A DNA stretch of 64,000 nt. It comes from Martelella mediterranea DSM 17316 (GTDB taxonomy: Bacteria; Pseudomonadota; Alphaproteobacteria; Rhizobiales; Rhizobiaceae). Of the stretch, positions 41,947 through 51,563 are shown piece after piece (the stretch's first letter is position 1; each line of letters starts with the position of its first letter). The DNA is taken from assembly GCF_002043005.1 (NCBI RefSeq), contig NZ_CP020330.1:1448501-1512500 (forward strand), in the 5' to 3' direction. Position numbers and translations under genes: made by a program. The notes under the pieces were generated by a model. That model was not told the DNA's origin and did no database searches. It saw only the letters and a list, made by a program, of their open reading frames with translations.

Positions 41947-43878
41947 TCACGTTCTGACCCAGACGAGCATCTCGCCGGGCTCCCGGTTATCCCAGAGGTG
42001 ATAGGGGACGAAGCGCGCGGTCACCGGACGCCGTCCGGGCGCCTGCCGGTCGTAAAGCCGGTTGCCGTGTCCCTGCCAGTCTTCGCGGTGAGCCGGAACG
42101 TCGATGGCGACGCCGCCGTTCAGGGCGCTCAGCACGCTTGTGCTCGCCGTTGCAATCGTATCGTCGACGACCAGTTCGTGAAGGCCGGCTGCATTGTCGG
42201 TTTCCTCGACGCAGTAGATCAGCGGGCCCCGCGCCAGCGCGGCCCGGCCGAGGTCCGCCCGCACGGCCGGGTTGGCATGCAGCGCATAAGGTTGCATCGG
42301 CAAATCGAGCGTTACCGCATCGCCCGGCTGCCATTCGCGCTCGATGCGCAGATAGCCGCGTTCTATCTCGCATTCGACGGCCGCGCCGTTGATCGCCAGC
42401 GATGCGCCGTCGCACCAGCCGGGAACCCTCAGCGCCAGGCGGAAGGCGAGCGGCTTTTCGAGGCCGAGCGTGATATCGATGTGCCCATCCCACGGATAGG
42501 AGGTCTTCTGTTCCACTGTGACGCTGCCGCCGGCGACCGCCAGCCGGGCAGTGCTTTCATTGTAGAGATGGACGGCGATCTCGTCGGCGGCGACGCCATA
42601 CATGTAGGTGCCGATCGAGGCGACGGTGCGGGCGATGTTCGGCGGGCAGCACGGGCAGCGGTGCCAGGTCCAGCGGTGGTGGCCGCCCCGGCTTTCCAGC
42701 GGATTGTCGTAGAAGAAGGTCGAGCCGTCGAGGGAAAGGCCGGAGAGCGCGCCGTTATAGAGCGCCTGCTCCAGGACGTCGGCGAAGCGACCGTCCGGGC
42801 CGCGGCCGAGCATGCGGCTCGCCCACATGGCGAGGCCGACGGCAGCGCAGGTCTCGGCATAGGCGCTCTCGTTGGGCAGGTCGTAATAGTCGGTAAAGCC
42901 CTCATTGCTTGCCGCCGGGCCGATGCCTCCGGTCACATACATCTGCTTTTCCGTCAGATCCTCCCAGAGAATCTTCAACGCATCAGTCAGGCTGTCGTCG
43001 CCGAATTCGGTGGCGACATCGGCCATGCCGGAATAGAGATACATCGCCCGGACCGCATGCCCGGTCACCTTGGTCTGCTCGCGCACCGGCAGGTGCGACT
43101 GGTTGTATTCATAGGTGTCGTGGCGAAAACGCTTCGGGTCCTCGTTGCGGGCGGCCGCCTCGATGTCGAAGTAATGCGGCTTCTGGCCGCGGGCATCGAT
43201 GAAGAAGCGCGCGAGGTCGAGATAGCGCTGCTCGCCGGTGACGCGGCCGAGGCGCACCAGCGCCAGCTCGATTTCCTCGTGGCCGCAATAGCCGGGCTTC
43301 TGGTCCGGGCCGGGGCCGAAGACGGAGCCGATATGGTCGGCATAGCGGCACATCGCGTCAAGCAGCCCACGCTTGCCGGTGGCCTGGAAATAGGCGACGG
43401 CGGCTTCCATCAGATGGCCGGCGCAATATAGCTCATGGCAATCGCGCAGATTGGTCCAGCGCTCGCCCGGGCGCATGCGGATGAACCAGGAATTGAGGTA
43501 GCCATCCGGCTGCTGCAGCTTGCAGAACATCGCGATGATCTCGTCGGTCTTCGCCTCGAGATCGGGGTTGGGCGTGCGGTAAAGCGCGTAGGCCGCTGTC
43601 TCGATGACCTTGGCGACGTCGGAATCCCAGAACATCTGGACATTGACGGTGTCCGGCGTGCCATCGGCCCGGGTGTGGAAGGGCAGCCGCAGAGGGGGAA
43701 CCGGAATATCGGGATTGATCTGCTCGAGCATGCCGGCGGCCACGCAGCGATCATAGAGGATCATCGCCGTCCTGTGCGCGACGGCATCGATGCGATCCCC
43801 CCAGAAGCCCTGGACATCGACATCGGGAAGCGCGGGAGGGCGGAAGCCGCTGATGGCGGGAAGGTCGAAGGAAGTCAT
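41947..43878 (-). CDS. GH127 beta-L-arabinofuranosidase (DUF1680 family)
   Basis: A 643-residue cytosolic glycosidase. The catalytic zinc/cysteine motif [20 protein letters not shown] is intact, as is the upstream [20 protein letters not shown] with the metal-ligand Glu and Cys; together they make the Zn-activated cysteine nucleophile of the HypBA1 type. An (alpha/alpha)6 barrel precedes beta-sandwich domains ([20 protein letters not shown]). It releases L-arabinofuranose, or related sugars in other DUF1680 branches, from imported oligosaccharides. There is no signal peptide, so it acts after uptake by the adjacent ABC importer. Confidence 0.92.
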   Translation of the reverse strand: MTSFDLPAISGFRPPALPDVDVQGFWGDRIDAVAHRTAMILYDRCVAAGMLEQINPDIPVPPLRLPFHTRADGTPDTVNVQMFWDSDVAKVIETAAYALYRTPNPDLEAKTDEIIAMFCKLQQPDGYLNSWFIRMRPGERWTNLRDCHELYCAGHLMEAAVAYFQATGKRGLLDAMCRYADHIGSVFGPGPDQKPGYCGHEEIELALVRLGRVTGEQRYLDLARFFIDARGQKPHYFDIEAAARNEDPKRFRHDTYEYNQSHLPVREQTKVTGHAVRAMYLYSGMADVATEFGDDSLTDALKILWEDLTEKQMYVTGGIGPAASNEGFTDYYDLPNESAYAETCAAVGLAMWASRMLGRGPDGRFADVLEQALYNGALSGLSLDGSTFFYDNPLESRGGHHRWTWHRCPCCPPNIARTVASIGTYMYGVAADEIAVHLYNESTARLAVAGGSVTVEQKTSYPWDGHIDITLGLEKPLAFRLALRVPGWCDGASLAINGAAVECEIERGYLRIEREWQPGDAVTLDLPMQPYALHANPAVRADLGRAALARGPLIYCVEETDNAAGLHELVVDDTIATASTSVLSALNGGVAIDVPAHREDWQGHGNRLYDRQAPGRRPVTARFVPYHLWDNREPGEMLVWVRT

Positions 43879-43904
43879 GGGTCAGTCCTTTTTGGTCTGG
43901 ATAT

Positions 43905-44765
43905 TCACTTGACGGCGCCCGCGGTCAGGCCGCGGATGTAGTAGCGCTGCAAAAGCAGGAAGACGACGAGGCACGGCACCATCATCAGCGTCACGCCGGC
44001 CTGGACCGCGCCCCAGTCGATCGTGCCGTACTGCCCTTCGCGAACCGCGACCATCAGCACCGGCAGGGTGTATTTCTGCTGGTCTGTCAGAAGGATGAGG
44101 GCGGCCAGAAACTCGTTCCACGAGGCGAGGAAGGCGAAGATCGCGACCGTTGCCACGCCGGGCAGCACCAGCGGCAGCATGATCCGGTAGAGCACCTTGA
44201 TGACCGAGGCGCCGTCGACGCGGGCCGCATCCTCGATTTCCTTCGGCACGGCGTCGAAGGCGTTGCGCATCATGAAGATCGAAAACGGCATCTGCAGTGT
44301 GACGTAGACGCAGACGATACCGGTCAGCGTGTTCTGGAGGCCAAGCTTCGACAGGATGACGAATAGCGGCGTCAGAACCGACTGGAACGGGATCATGATC
44401 GTGGCGATGATCAGCACGAACAGCGCGTTCTTGCACGGGAAGTGGAAGCGCGAGAAGCCGTAGCCGGCCAGAAGGCTCACCACCACCGACAGCACCACGG
44501 TCGCCAGCGACACGGTGAGGCTGTTGCCGGTATAGGTCCAGATGCCGCTACCGAAATCGGAGAGGTTCTGGTAGCTCTGGGTGCTGAAGCCGGTCGTCGG
44601 CCATGGCGGCAGAGGCGGCTTGCGCGATTCCGCCGATGTCTTGAAGCTCACCAGCAGGCTCCAGGCGAGCGGCGCCAGGAACAGGAAGGCGAGAAACAGG
44701 CCAATCATGTTGCGCCGGGTCATCTGGAACCGCTGGCGGCGTAGTTTCATCTTGCGGCGGCTCAT
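43905..44765 (-). CDS. Sugar ABC transporter permease (CUT1, MalG-like)
   Basis: A 286-residue inner-membrane permease with six predicted helices and the EAA loop KEIEDAARVDGASVIKVLYR facing the ATPase. The start at 44765 shares its A with the TGA of the preceding permease (TGATG), so the two are coupled. Confidence 0.93.
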   Translation of the reverse strand: MSRRKMKLRRQRFQMTRRNMIGLFLAFLFLAPLAWSLLVSFKTSAESRKPPLPPWPTTGFSTQSYQNLSDFGSGIWTYTGNSLTVSLATVVLSVVVSLLAGYGFSRFHFPCKNALFVLIIATIMIPFQSVLTPLFVILSKLGLQNTLTGIVCVYVTLQMPFSIFMMRNAFDAVPKEIEDAARVDGASVIKVLYRIMLPLVLPGVATVAIFAFLASWNEFLAALILLTDQQKYTLPVLMVAVREGQYGTIDWGAVQAGVTLMMVPCLVVFLLLQRYYIRGLTAGAVK

Positions 44766-45688
44766 CACATGCCCTCCGGATTGCGCAGCAGCCTGAGCTG
44801 GATCACGCTGATGGTGACCAGGATCAGCAGAAGCACCATCGACAGCGCCGAACCGTAGCCCAGATGGAACGACATGAAGGACTGGCTGAAGATCCAGAAC
44901 ACGGTGGTGATCGTCTGGTTCTGCGGCCCGCCGTCCGAGATGATGTAGAACTGGTCGAAGGCGAGCATCGAGCCCGAGACCGACAGGATCAGGGCGAGCG
45001 CGATCGTGCGTCGCATCAGCGGAAGCGTGATGCGGCGGAAGCGCTGCCAGGAAGAGGCGCCGTCCACGCGGGCCGCCTCCTGCACCTCGGTGGAGATGCC
45101 CTGCAGGCCGGTGAGCAGGATGATCATGTTGAAGCCCACCGTCTTCCACACCACCATGACGATGATCGAGATGAAGGTGGTGTCGAAACTCGCCAGCAGG
45201 TTGACCGGCTTTTCGGTGAGCCCCAGCCGCCATGCGAGTTGCGAGAACAGGCCGGAATCGACATTCATCAGCCACACCCAGAGCAGGCTCGCCGAACCGA
45301 AGCCAACGACGTAAGGCAGAAAGTAAGCCGTACGGTAGAACCTGGTCATCGCATCCGGCTTTTCCACGAAGATCGCCAGCGGAAAGGCAACCGCGAAAAG
45401 CACGACCGTGACGATGAGCGTGTAGAACACCGTGAAGCGGAGCGAGCTCCAGAACTGGCTGTCATGCAGCATCTGCGCATAATTGCCGAGCCCGATGAAG
45501 CGCGGCGCGCCCATGAGCGGCCAGTTGTGAAGCGACATCCAGAAGGTCATGCAGAGCGGGATGACGAAGAAAACCGTTACCAGCGCAACCGCCGGCGCGA
45601 CGAACAGAAGTCCGACAAGCTGCTTGCGCCGCACCCGTCCCCGGCGCGGCCTGCGCGGCGTCGCTGTTGTGAATTGCGTTTCTGGCAT
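44765..45688 (-). CDS. Sugar ABC transporter permease (CUT1, MalF-like)
   Basis: A 307-residue permease with an Arg-rich N-terminus (PRRPRRGRVRRKQLVGLLFV), six helices and the EAA loop TEVQEAARVDGASSWQRFRR. It forms the channel with the downstream permease. A 100-bp gap separates it from the binding-protein gene, which is commonly expressed in excess. Confidence 0.93.
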   Translation of the reverse strand: MPETQFTTATPRRPRRGRVRRKQLVGLLFVAPAVALVTVFFVIPLCMTFWMSLHNWPLMGAPRFIGLGNYAQMLHDSQFWSSLRFTVFYTLIVTVVLFAVAFPLAIFVEKPDAMTRFYRTAYFLPYVVGFGSASLLWVWLMNVDSGLFSQLAWRLGLTEKPVNLLASFDTTFISIIVMVVWKTVGFNMIILLTGLQGISTEVQEAARVDGASSWQRFRRITLPLMRRTIALALILSVSGSMLAFDQFYIISDGGPQNQTITTVFWIFSQSFMSFHLGYGSALSMVLLLILVTISVIQLRLLRNPEGM

Positions 45689-45788
45689 GGCGCCTGTTCC
45701 ATGGGTCGTGGGAAAAGGGCCCGGAGCGCCGTCAATGGCGCCCGGGAAGTAGACCGGACGCCGCGTCAGGCGCCCGGCGAAAGCGCGA

Positions 45789-47027
45789 TCAGTTGGACGC
45801 GTCCAGGATCGACTGCATCGTGTCCTGCGCCCGCTTCAGGGAACCGTCGACATCGTCGCCGAAGAAGGCTTCGCCAAGCATCTGCTTCCACGGTCCCGTC
45901 TTGGAATTGATGATGTCGTTGTAGACCGGCGATGACGGCGTGCGCGCGGTTTCCATCGCTTCGACCGCCGTCAGGTAACGGTCATCAAGGCCGGAAAGCG
46001 CCTCCTGGGCCACATCGGCGCGCGTCGGCAGGCTGCCCAGGCGGGCGAGTAGCGTCTGTCCCTCGACCGAATAGGCGAAGTCCAGGAACTCCTTTGCCGC
46101 GCCGAGCGTGTCGCGACCCGCCGTGACGACGAAATTGTCGCCGCCGCCGAAAGAGGACACGCCGCCATCCTTGCCCGGCAGGGGGGCCACGCCGAATTCG
46201 ACATCCGGATAGTTCTTGACGAGGTTGCCGATGGCAAACGCGCCGATGGGCGAGATACCGACATTGTCCGCCGCGAAGCCGCCGAAGAAATTGGTGCCCG
46301 TATCCGTCTTCGCGCTTTCCGGCACGTATCCCTTGGCGACCAGGTCGCGATAGAAGTTGATCGCATCATGCATCTGCGGCGTGTCGATGGTGGCGCGCTT
46401 GCCGTCATCGACCAGAATGTCGCCGCCCGATGCCCAGATCAGCGGCATGAAGGTGAAGGCATTGCAGCCGCCGCATGCGCCGGCGAAATAGAAGCCGTAG
46501 GTATCGTCGCCGAGCGCGTTGACCTTGCCGGCATAGTCCTCGATTTCGGCCCAGTTGGTCGGCGCCTTGTCCGGATCGAGCCCGGCTTCGCGGAACAACC
46601 GCTTGTTCCACAACAGCACCGAGACATCGGCCGACATCGGCACGCCGTAGATCTTGCCGTCATAGGTGCCGGCCTCGACATGAGCCTTCGACAACTGATC
46701 GAAATAGGGAAGGCTCCTGGCCAGTTCGGTCAGGTCCGCGAGCTGTCCGGCCTTGGCGAAAGCCGGCGTGTAAACGAGGTCCAGCGACACGAAATCCGGA
46801 GCCGAGCCGCCCGCGGCCGCCACGGCGTATTTCTGGACCATTTCCGTGCTTGGCACGATCTGCAGCTCGATCTGGTCCTCATGCGAGGCGTTGAAGGCCT
46901 CGATCAGGTCCGGCATGAAGGCTTCGCTGCTGTTGCGCGCCCACATGCTGTAGGTTTCGGCGGAAGCGCCGAGGGGCGTCATGGCGAGGGCGAGCGCCGT
47001 CAGCGCCGCGATTTTAACGGGTTTCAT
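45789..47027 (-). CDS. Sugar ABC transporter substrate-binding protein
   Basis: A 412-residue periplasmic binding protein of extracellular family 1. The signal peptide is MKPVKIAALTALALAMTPLG then ASAE. Core features are VPSTEMVQKYAVAAAGGSAP, GKIYGVPMSADVSVLLWNKR and the C-terminal FLDFAYSVEGQTLLARLGSL. It delivers the oligosaccharide handled by the GH127 enzyme, most simply an L-arabinofuranosyl oligomer. It directly follows lacI. Confidence 0.93.
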   Translation of the reverse strand: MKPVKIAALTALALAMTPLGASAETYSMWARNSSEAFMPDLIEAFNASHEDQIELQIVPSTEMVQKYAVAAAGGSAPDFVSLDLVYTPAFAKAGQLADLTELARSLPYFDQLSKAHVEAGTYDGKIYGVPMSADVSVLLWNKRLFREAGLDPDKAPTNWAEIEDYAGKVNALGDDTYGFYFAGACGGCNAFTFMPLIWASGGDILVDDGKRATIDTPQMHDAINFYRDLVAKGYVPESAKTDTGTNFFGGFAADNVGISPIGAFAIGNLVKNYPDVEFGVAPLPGKDGGVSSFGGGDNFVVTAGRDTLGAAKEFLDFAYSVEGQTLLARLGSLPTRADVAQEALSGLDDRYLTAVEAMETARTPSSPVYNDIINSKTGPWKQMLGEAFFGDDVDGSLKRAQDTMQSILDASN

Positions 47028-47090
47028 TTCTATCCTCCTCCGATATGGGGCCGTGTTCCGTGCCGGCCCCTTCGCACGCTTTCGAAAGGC

Positions 47091-48101
47091 TCAGGAGCTG
47101 CGCACGACCAGTTTGCACGGCAGCTGCAGAAGCCCTTTCTCAATCTCCTCGCCATTGACCAGACGCACGAGCGTGAGCCCGGCCTGGCGTCCAAGCTCCT
47201 TCAAGTTCATGTCGATCGTGGTGAGCGGGGGCCGGGTCTCCTCGGCGACAATCTCCCAATTGTCGAACCCCACCACGGCCACGTCGTGCGGTATGGCCGC
47301 GCCGCGCTCGCGAAGGGCGTCCATTACCCCGCGCGCGATCTGGTCATTGCCGCAGAAAATGCCGTCCGGCCGTTCATCGAAGCTCCAGAGCCGCGCGACG
47401 GCCTCATGCCCCCAATGCTCCGACCATGTGCCGTAAAGGACGTCGGCCGCGGGAACTCTCAAATCGGCGGCCTCCAGGGTCTGGCGATAGGAAAGCGCGC
47501 GCTCGCGCACGACCAGAAAATGCTCTGGGCCGGTGATATGGGCGATACGCCGGCAGCCGCGTTGTATTAGATGACGCACCGCCTCGCGCGCGCCCTGCCG
47601 TTCATCCGGCACCAGGGTAATTGCCTCGGCGGGCCCCTCGGTCAACACGTAGACGACGGGCACCGGGACTGCCGAGAAATCGATGGGAAGTGGCCGGTCG
47701 ACGCGCTTGCCGGTGGCGATGATCCCGTCGACCTGCTTGTCGAGCATCGCATCGAGATGGATGCGGGCAAGTGCGGGATCACCCCCGACCGAGCAGAGAA
47801 ACACCGAAACGCCCTGGTCGATCAGCCCTTCCGATACCCCGGCCATGACCGGCAGGGTGAAGCGGCCATAGATATCGTCCGTCAGAAGTCCGACGGTGAA
47901 GCTGCGCTTGCTGGTGAGGCTGCGCGCCAGCGCATTGGGACGGAACCCCAGCTCCTCCGCAACGCGCCGGATGCGGGCGCGGGTCTCCGCCGCCATGCGG
48001 CCGGTGTCGTTGAGCGCCTTGGAAGCCGTGGCGGTGCTGACGCCGGCCTTCGAGGCCACGTCATAAATCGTAACACGCCCGCCAACATTCGCATCCGTCA
48101 C
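47091..48101 (-). CDS. LacI-family transcriptional repressor
   Basis: A 336-residue repressor if it starts at the GTG at 48101, preceded by GAGGGG. The longer ATG frame from 48176 would begin inside an operator, so the GTG is preferred. The LacI HTH and hinge are VTIYDVASKAGVSTATASKA and LNDTGRMAAETRARI; the sugar-binding core follows (GLLTDDIYGRFTLPVMAGVS, GIFCGNDQIARGVMDALRER). It heads the sugar operon and should be relieved by the imported sugar or its product. Confidence 0.92.
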   Translation of the reverse strand: MTDANVGGRVTIYDVASKAGVSTATASKALNDTGRMAAETRARIRRVAEELGFRPNALARSLTSKRSFTVGLLTDDIYGRFTLPVMAGVSEGLIDQGVSVFLCSVGGDPALARIHLDAMLDKQVDGIIATGKRVDRPLPIDFSAVPVPVVYVLTEGPAEAITLVPDERQGAREAVRHLIQRGCRRIAHITGPEHFLVVRERALSYRQTLEAADLRVPAADVLYGTWSEHWGHEAVARLWSFDERPDGIFCGNDQIARGVMDALRERGAAIPHDVAVVGFDNWEIVAEETRPPLTTIDMNLKELGRQAGLTLVRLVNGEEIEKGLLQLPCKLVVRSS

Positions 48102-48117
48102 GCCATCCCCTCGCTGG

Positions 48118-48129
48118 GAAACCGGTTTC
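48118..48129. promoter_or_regulatory. LacI-type operator O1
   Basis: GAAACCGGTTTC is a perfect 12-bp palindrome with the central CG of LacI-family operators, 17 bp upstream of the lacI GTG. Confidence 0.75.
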
Positions 48130-48157
48130 TCATGTCCATATAACAGAGAAATATGCG

Positions 48158-48175
48158 TGAGAAAAGGGTTTCTCA
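48158..48175. promoter_or_regulatory. LacI-type operator O2
   Basis: TGAGAAAAGGGTTTCTCA has 7-bp perfect arms around four bases and shares the GAAA...TTTC arms with O1, about 43 bp away centre to centre. Paired sites suggest autorepression through a promoter between or across them. Confidence 0.65.
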
Positions 48176-48258
48176 AACATATTGTTCGGTTTTCGGAATC
48201 TGGTCACGGGAGTGGTTGCGATCGGTCGGCGCGAACGCAGGTGGCGCATGGTACGAAA

Positions 48259-48282
48259 AAGCCCGGCTCTCGGGCCGGGCTT
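48259..48282 (-). terminator. Intrinsic terminator of sodB
   Basis: AAGCCCGG (48259-48266) pairs with CCGGGCTT (48275-48282). On the minus strand the stem is followed by a run of five T. It lies 26 bp after the sodB stop. Confidence 0.88.
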
Positions 48283-48307
48283 AATGATCAGTCGAAAGGC
48301 GTTTGCC

Positions 48308-48910
48308 TTACTTGGTGGCGCCTTCGTAGAGTTCGGCGACGTAGTCCCAGTTGATGAGATTGTCGACGAAGGCTTCCAGATATTTCGGGCGGGCGTTGCG
48401 GTAGTCGATGTAGTAGGAGTGCTCCCACACGTCGACGCCGAGAATCGGCTTGGCGCCGTGGACGACCGGGTTTTCGCCGTTCGGGGTCTTCATGATTTCG
48501 AGCTTGCCGTCCTTGACCGCGACCCATGCCCAGCCGGAGCCGAACTGGCCGGTGCCGGCGGCGATGAAATCGGCCTTGAACTTGTCGTAGCCGCCGAGAT
48601 CGGAGGAAATCGCGCTTTCGAGCGCGCCCGGCAGCTTGGTGCCGCCGCCATCCTTCTTCATCCACTTCCAGAAATGCATGTGGTTGAAGTGCTGGGCGGC
48701 ATTGTTGAAGAGCGGCTGGTTGGAGCCATAGGCCTTGACCATGACATCCTCGACGGAAAGACCACCGAGACCCGCTTCTTCCGCCAGCTTGTTGCCGGTG
48801 GTCACATAGGTGTTGTGGTGCTTGTCGTGGTGGAATTCGAGCGTCTCGGCCGACATGTAGGGGGCGAGCGCGTCGTAGGCGTAAGGCAGATCGGGCAGTT
48901 CAAAAGCCAT
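48308..48910 (-). CDS. sodB: Superoxide dismutase, Fe/Mn family (Fe-type)
   Basis: A 200-residue cytosolic enzyme that dismutates superoxide. The start at 48910 follows GAGGAG. Metal ligands are His in MSAETLEFHHDKHHNTYV, His in NNAAQHFNHMHFWKWM, and Asp/His in LGVDVWEHSYYIDYRNARP. Gln in NNAAQ is the FeSOD position, although GQFGSGWAWV is less clear-cut, so cambialistic use of Mn is possible. It is a single-gene unit with its own terminator. Confidence 0.93.
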   Translation of the reverse strand: MAFELPDLPYAYDALAPYMSAETLEFHHDKHHNTYVTTGNKLAEEAGLGGLSVEDVMVKAYGSNQPLFNNAAQHFNHMHFWKWMKKDGGGTKLPGALESAISSDLGGYDKFKADFIAAGTGQFGSGWAWVAVKDGKLEIMKTPNGENPVVHGAKPILGVDVWEHSYYIDYRNARPKYLEAFVDNLINWDYVAELYEGATK

Positions 48911-49081
48911 GTTCAATACTCCTCAGTTAATAAATTGACGCTTGCGGGTTACATAGGAAGCCGTTTCGGGAACGGCAACCGCCAAGCCCGGAAATATCCG
49001 GGCAAATTGCCGGAAGGAAAGGGCGTTCGGCGGCATTCCGGTACGCCCCCGCCTGCCGGCGAAGCCGCCGGCCGGGATACC

Positions 49082-51451
49082 CTAACCCTCCGGCAGCTTG
49101 TAGGCGAGGATATAATCGCCCGTCTCGGTGCCGACCGAGCCGTGGCCGCCGGCGACGATCAGCACGTATTGGGCGCCGTCCGCGGTCTCGTAGGTCATCG
49201 GCGTCGCCTGGCCGCCGGCCGGAAGCCGGGCTTCCCAGAGCTGTTCGCCGGTGGTCACGTCATAGCCGCGGATGTAATTGTCCATGGTCGCGCCGAGGAA
49301 GGCGACGCCGCCCCGCGTCATGATCGGACCGCCAATGCCGGGAACGCCCATCTTGATCTTCAGCGGCAGCGGCGTCATGTCCTGGATCGTGCCGTTCTTG
49401 TGCTTCCACACGATCTCGCCAGTGGTCAGGTCCGCGCCCGCCACATAGCCCCATGGCGGCGCCTGGCAGGGCACGCCGAGCGGGCCGAGCAGGGTGGAGA
49501 AGGAGACGGCATAGTCGGCGCCGTTGTTGGAATTGATGCCCTGCGTGGCCACGCCCGGCGTCGATTTCGGCACCAGCGTGGAGGTGTAGGCCATGTAGAC
49601 CGGCATGGCGAACATCACCTGCCGCTCCGGATCGACGGCGACCGAACCCCAGTTGAGCGTGCCGAAATTGCCGGGATAGACGATCGTGCCATCGACGGAG
49701 GGCGGCGTGTAGCGGCCCTCGTAATTATACTGCTTCAGCTTGATGCGGCAGACGAGCTGGTCGAGCAGGCTCGCGCCCCACATGTCCCTGCCCTCAAGCT
49801 TCGGCGGGTTGAAGGAAAGCGCCGAGACGGGTTGGGTCAGCGACAGGTTTTCGCCGTCAAGCCCGCCTTCCTGGGGCGCGGGAACTTCCTTGACGGGAAG
49901 GATCGGTTCGCCCGTTTCGCGGTTCAGCACGAAGACCTCGCCCTGCTTCGTCGCCTGCACCAGCGCCGGCACGGTCTCGCCGTCGATCGTTAGGTCGAGA
50001 AGGGCGGGCTGGGCCGGTACGTCCATGTCCCAGAGGTCATGGTGGACGCCCTGAAAATTCCAGACCGGCTTGCCGGTCTCGGCATCGAGAGCCACAACCG
50101 AAGACGAATATTTCTCGACCGCGGGCGAGCGGTTGAGGCCGATCTGGTCCGGCGTGCGGTTGCCGATCGGCGCATAGATCAGGCCGAGATCGCTGTCGCC
50201 GGACATCACCGACCAGCTGTTCGGCGAGTTCTTGGTATAGGTTTCGTCCGGGCCGAGCGGTTCGGTTTGCTCCGGATTGCCGGTATCGAAATTCCAGATC
50301 AGTTCACCGGTATCGATGTCATATGCGCGGATCACGCCGGACGGGCTGTCGGTCGAGTAATTGTCGTTGACCGAGCCGCCGACCACGATCTTGCCGTTTA
50401 TCGCCAGCGGCGGGGAGGTCGAGTAGTAATACCCCTGCGTCTTGTAGGGCATGTTTTTCTGAAGCTGCAGCGTGCCATTGTCGGCGAAATCCTCGCAGAT
50501 CGTGCCGTCCTCGGCGTTGAGCGCGATCAGGCGGGCATCGGAGGTCGGCAGGTAGACGCGGGTCTTGCAGCGCTCGCCTTCAGCAATGTCGGGATCGTCG
50601 TAATAGGTCACGCCCCGGCAGGTCTGGTGCTGGCGGTTGCCGTCAACGGGAACCTTCGGGTCGAATTTCCATTTCTCCTCGCCGGTCCTGGCATTAAACG
50701 CCATCGCCCAGCTATGCGGGGTACAGACATAGAGCGTGTCGTCCACCATCAGCGGGGTATTCTCATAGGTGGTCTCGACCACGTCGTTGGGGCCCATCAT
50801 GTCGCCGGTCTGGATCTGCCAGGCAAGTTCCAGGTCGCCGACATTCTCCGGGGTGACCTGGTCGAGCGGCGACCAGCGCTGGCCCCTTTCGGTGCGGCCA
50901 TAGCCATGCCATTCGCCGTCGGGAACGGCGTCCGCCGTTTCGGCGCTGGCGCTGCGGGCGCCGGGCAGTGCCCCCTCGATCGCATGCGGGTCGGTGAACA
51001 GCGAAATGACCGCGACCACCATCGACACGAGAACCGCGGCAACCAGCGGCCACGGGCCGGCGCGGGCGGGTTTGTCTTTTTCCGGAAAGCCGTAGTCATC
51101 GCGCAAGATCGGCCGGCGCACCCACGGCAGCAGCAACCAAAGGCCGAGCAGCACGACGAGCCCGCCGCGCGCGCCGAGCTGCCACCAGTCGAAACCGACC
51201 TCCAGCAGCGCCCAGACCAGCGTTACCAGAATGGTCGCGGCATAGACCCAGTAGGCAAGCGCCGATCGGACAAGTACAAAAAAGGCGGTCGCCAGAAATG
51301 CGGCGCCCGCAATCAGATAAAACCAGCTACCGCCGAGCGTGATCAGCCAGATGCCGCCGCCGCCCAGAAACAGGCCGATCAGCGCGAAAATCAATGAAGT
51401 CAGCACCAACATGAATATCATTCCCCCGAAACTTGAGCTTTTCCGGGGCAT
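49082..51451 (-). CDS. gcd: Membrane-bound PQQ-dependent glucose dehydrogenase
   Basis: A 789-residue quinoprotein. Five N-terminal membrane helices (residues ~10-125, for example LVLTSLIFALIGLFLGGGGI) carry the quinone site, followed by an eight-blade periplasmic propeller. PQQ-binding repeats are visible: EKWKFDPKVPVDGNRQHQTC, GKPVWNFQGVHHDLWDMDVP and TGEQLWEARLPAGGQATPMT. It oxidises glucose and some other aldoses to lactones in the periplasm and passes electrons to ubiquinone. No PQQ synthesis genes are in the window. Confidence 0.93.
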   Translation of the reverse strand: MPRKSSSFGGMIFMLVLTSLIFALIGLFLGGGGIWLITLGGSWFYLIAGAAFLATAFFVLVRSALAYWVYAATILVTLVWALLEVGFDWWQLGARGGLVVLLGLWLLLPWVRRPILRDDYGFPEKDKPARAGPWPLVAAVLVSMVVAVISLFTDPHAIEGALPGARSASAETADAVPDGEWHGYGRTERGQRWSPLDQVTPENVGDLELAWQIQTGDMMGPNDVVETTYENTPLMVDDTLYVCTPHSWAMAFNARTGEEKWKFDPKVPVDGNRQHQTCRGVTYYDDPDIAEGERCKTRVYLPTSDARLIALNAEDGTICEDFADNGTLQLQKNMPYKTQGYYYSTSPPLAINGKIVVGGSVNDNYSTDSPSGVIRAYDIDTGELIWNFDTGNPEQTEPLGPDETYTKNSPNSWSVMSGDSDLGLIYAPIGNRTPDQIGLNRSPAVEKYSSSVVALDAETGKPVWNFQGVHHDLWDMDVPAQPALLDLTIDGETVPALVQATKQGEVFVLNRETGEPILPVKEVPAPQEGGLDGENLSLTQPVSALSFNPPKLEGRDMWGASLLDQLVCRIKLKQYNYEGRYTPPSVDGTIVYPGNFGTLNWGSVAVDPERQVMFAMPVYMAYTSTLVPKSTPGVATQGINSNNGADYAVSFSTLLGPLGVPCQAPPWGYVAGADLTTGEIVWKHKNGTIQDMTPLPLKIKMGVPGIGGPIMTRGGVAFLGATMDNYIRGYDVTTGEQLWEARLPAGGQATPMTYETADGAQYVLIVAGGHGSVGTETGDYILAYKLPEG

Positions 51452-51563
51452 GTGGTCGGTATTGCGGAGGAAACCCGCGAAGATGTTGCCCCTTGCCGAC
51501 CTCCCGGCTTTTCAGGCGACGGTGATCTGCCATCGCTGTCTTCGGTTTAACGGGTCGGGCCTG

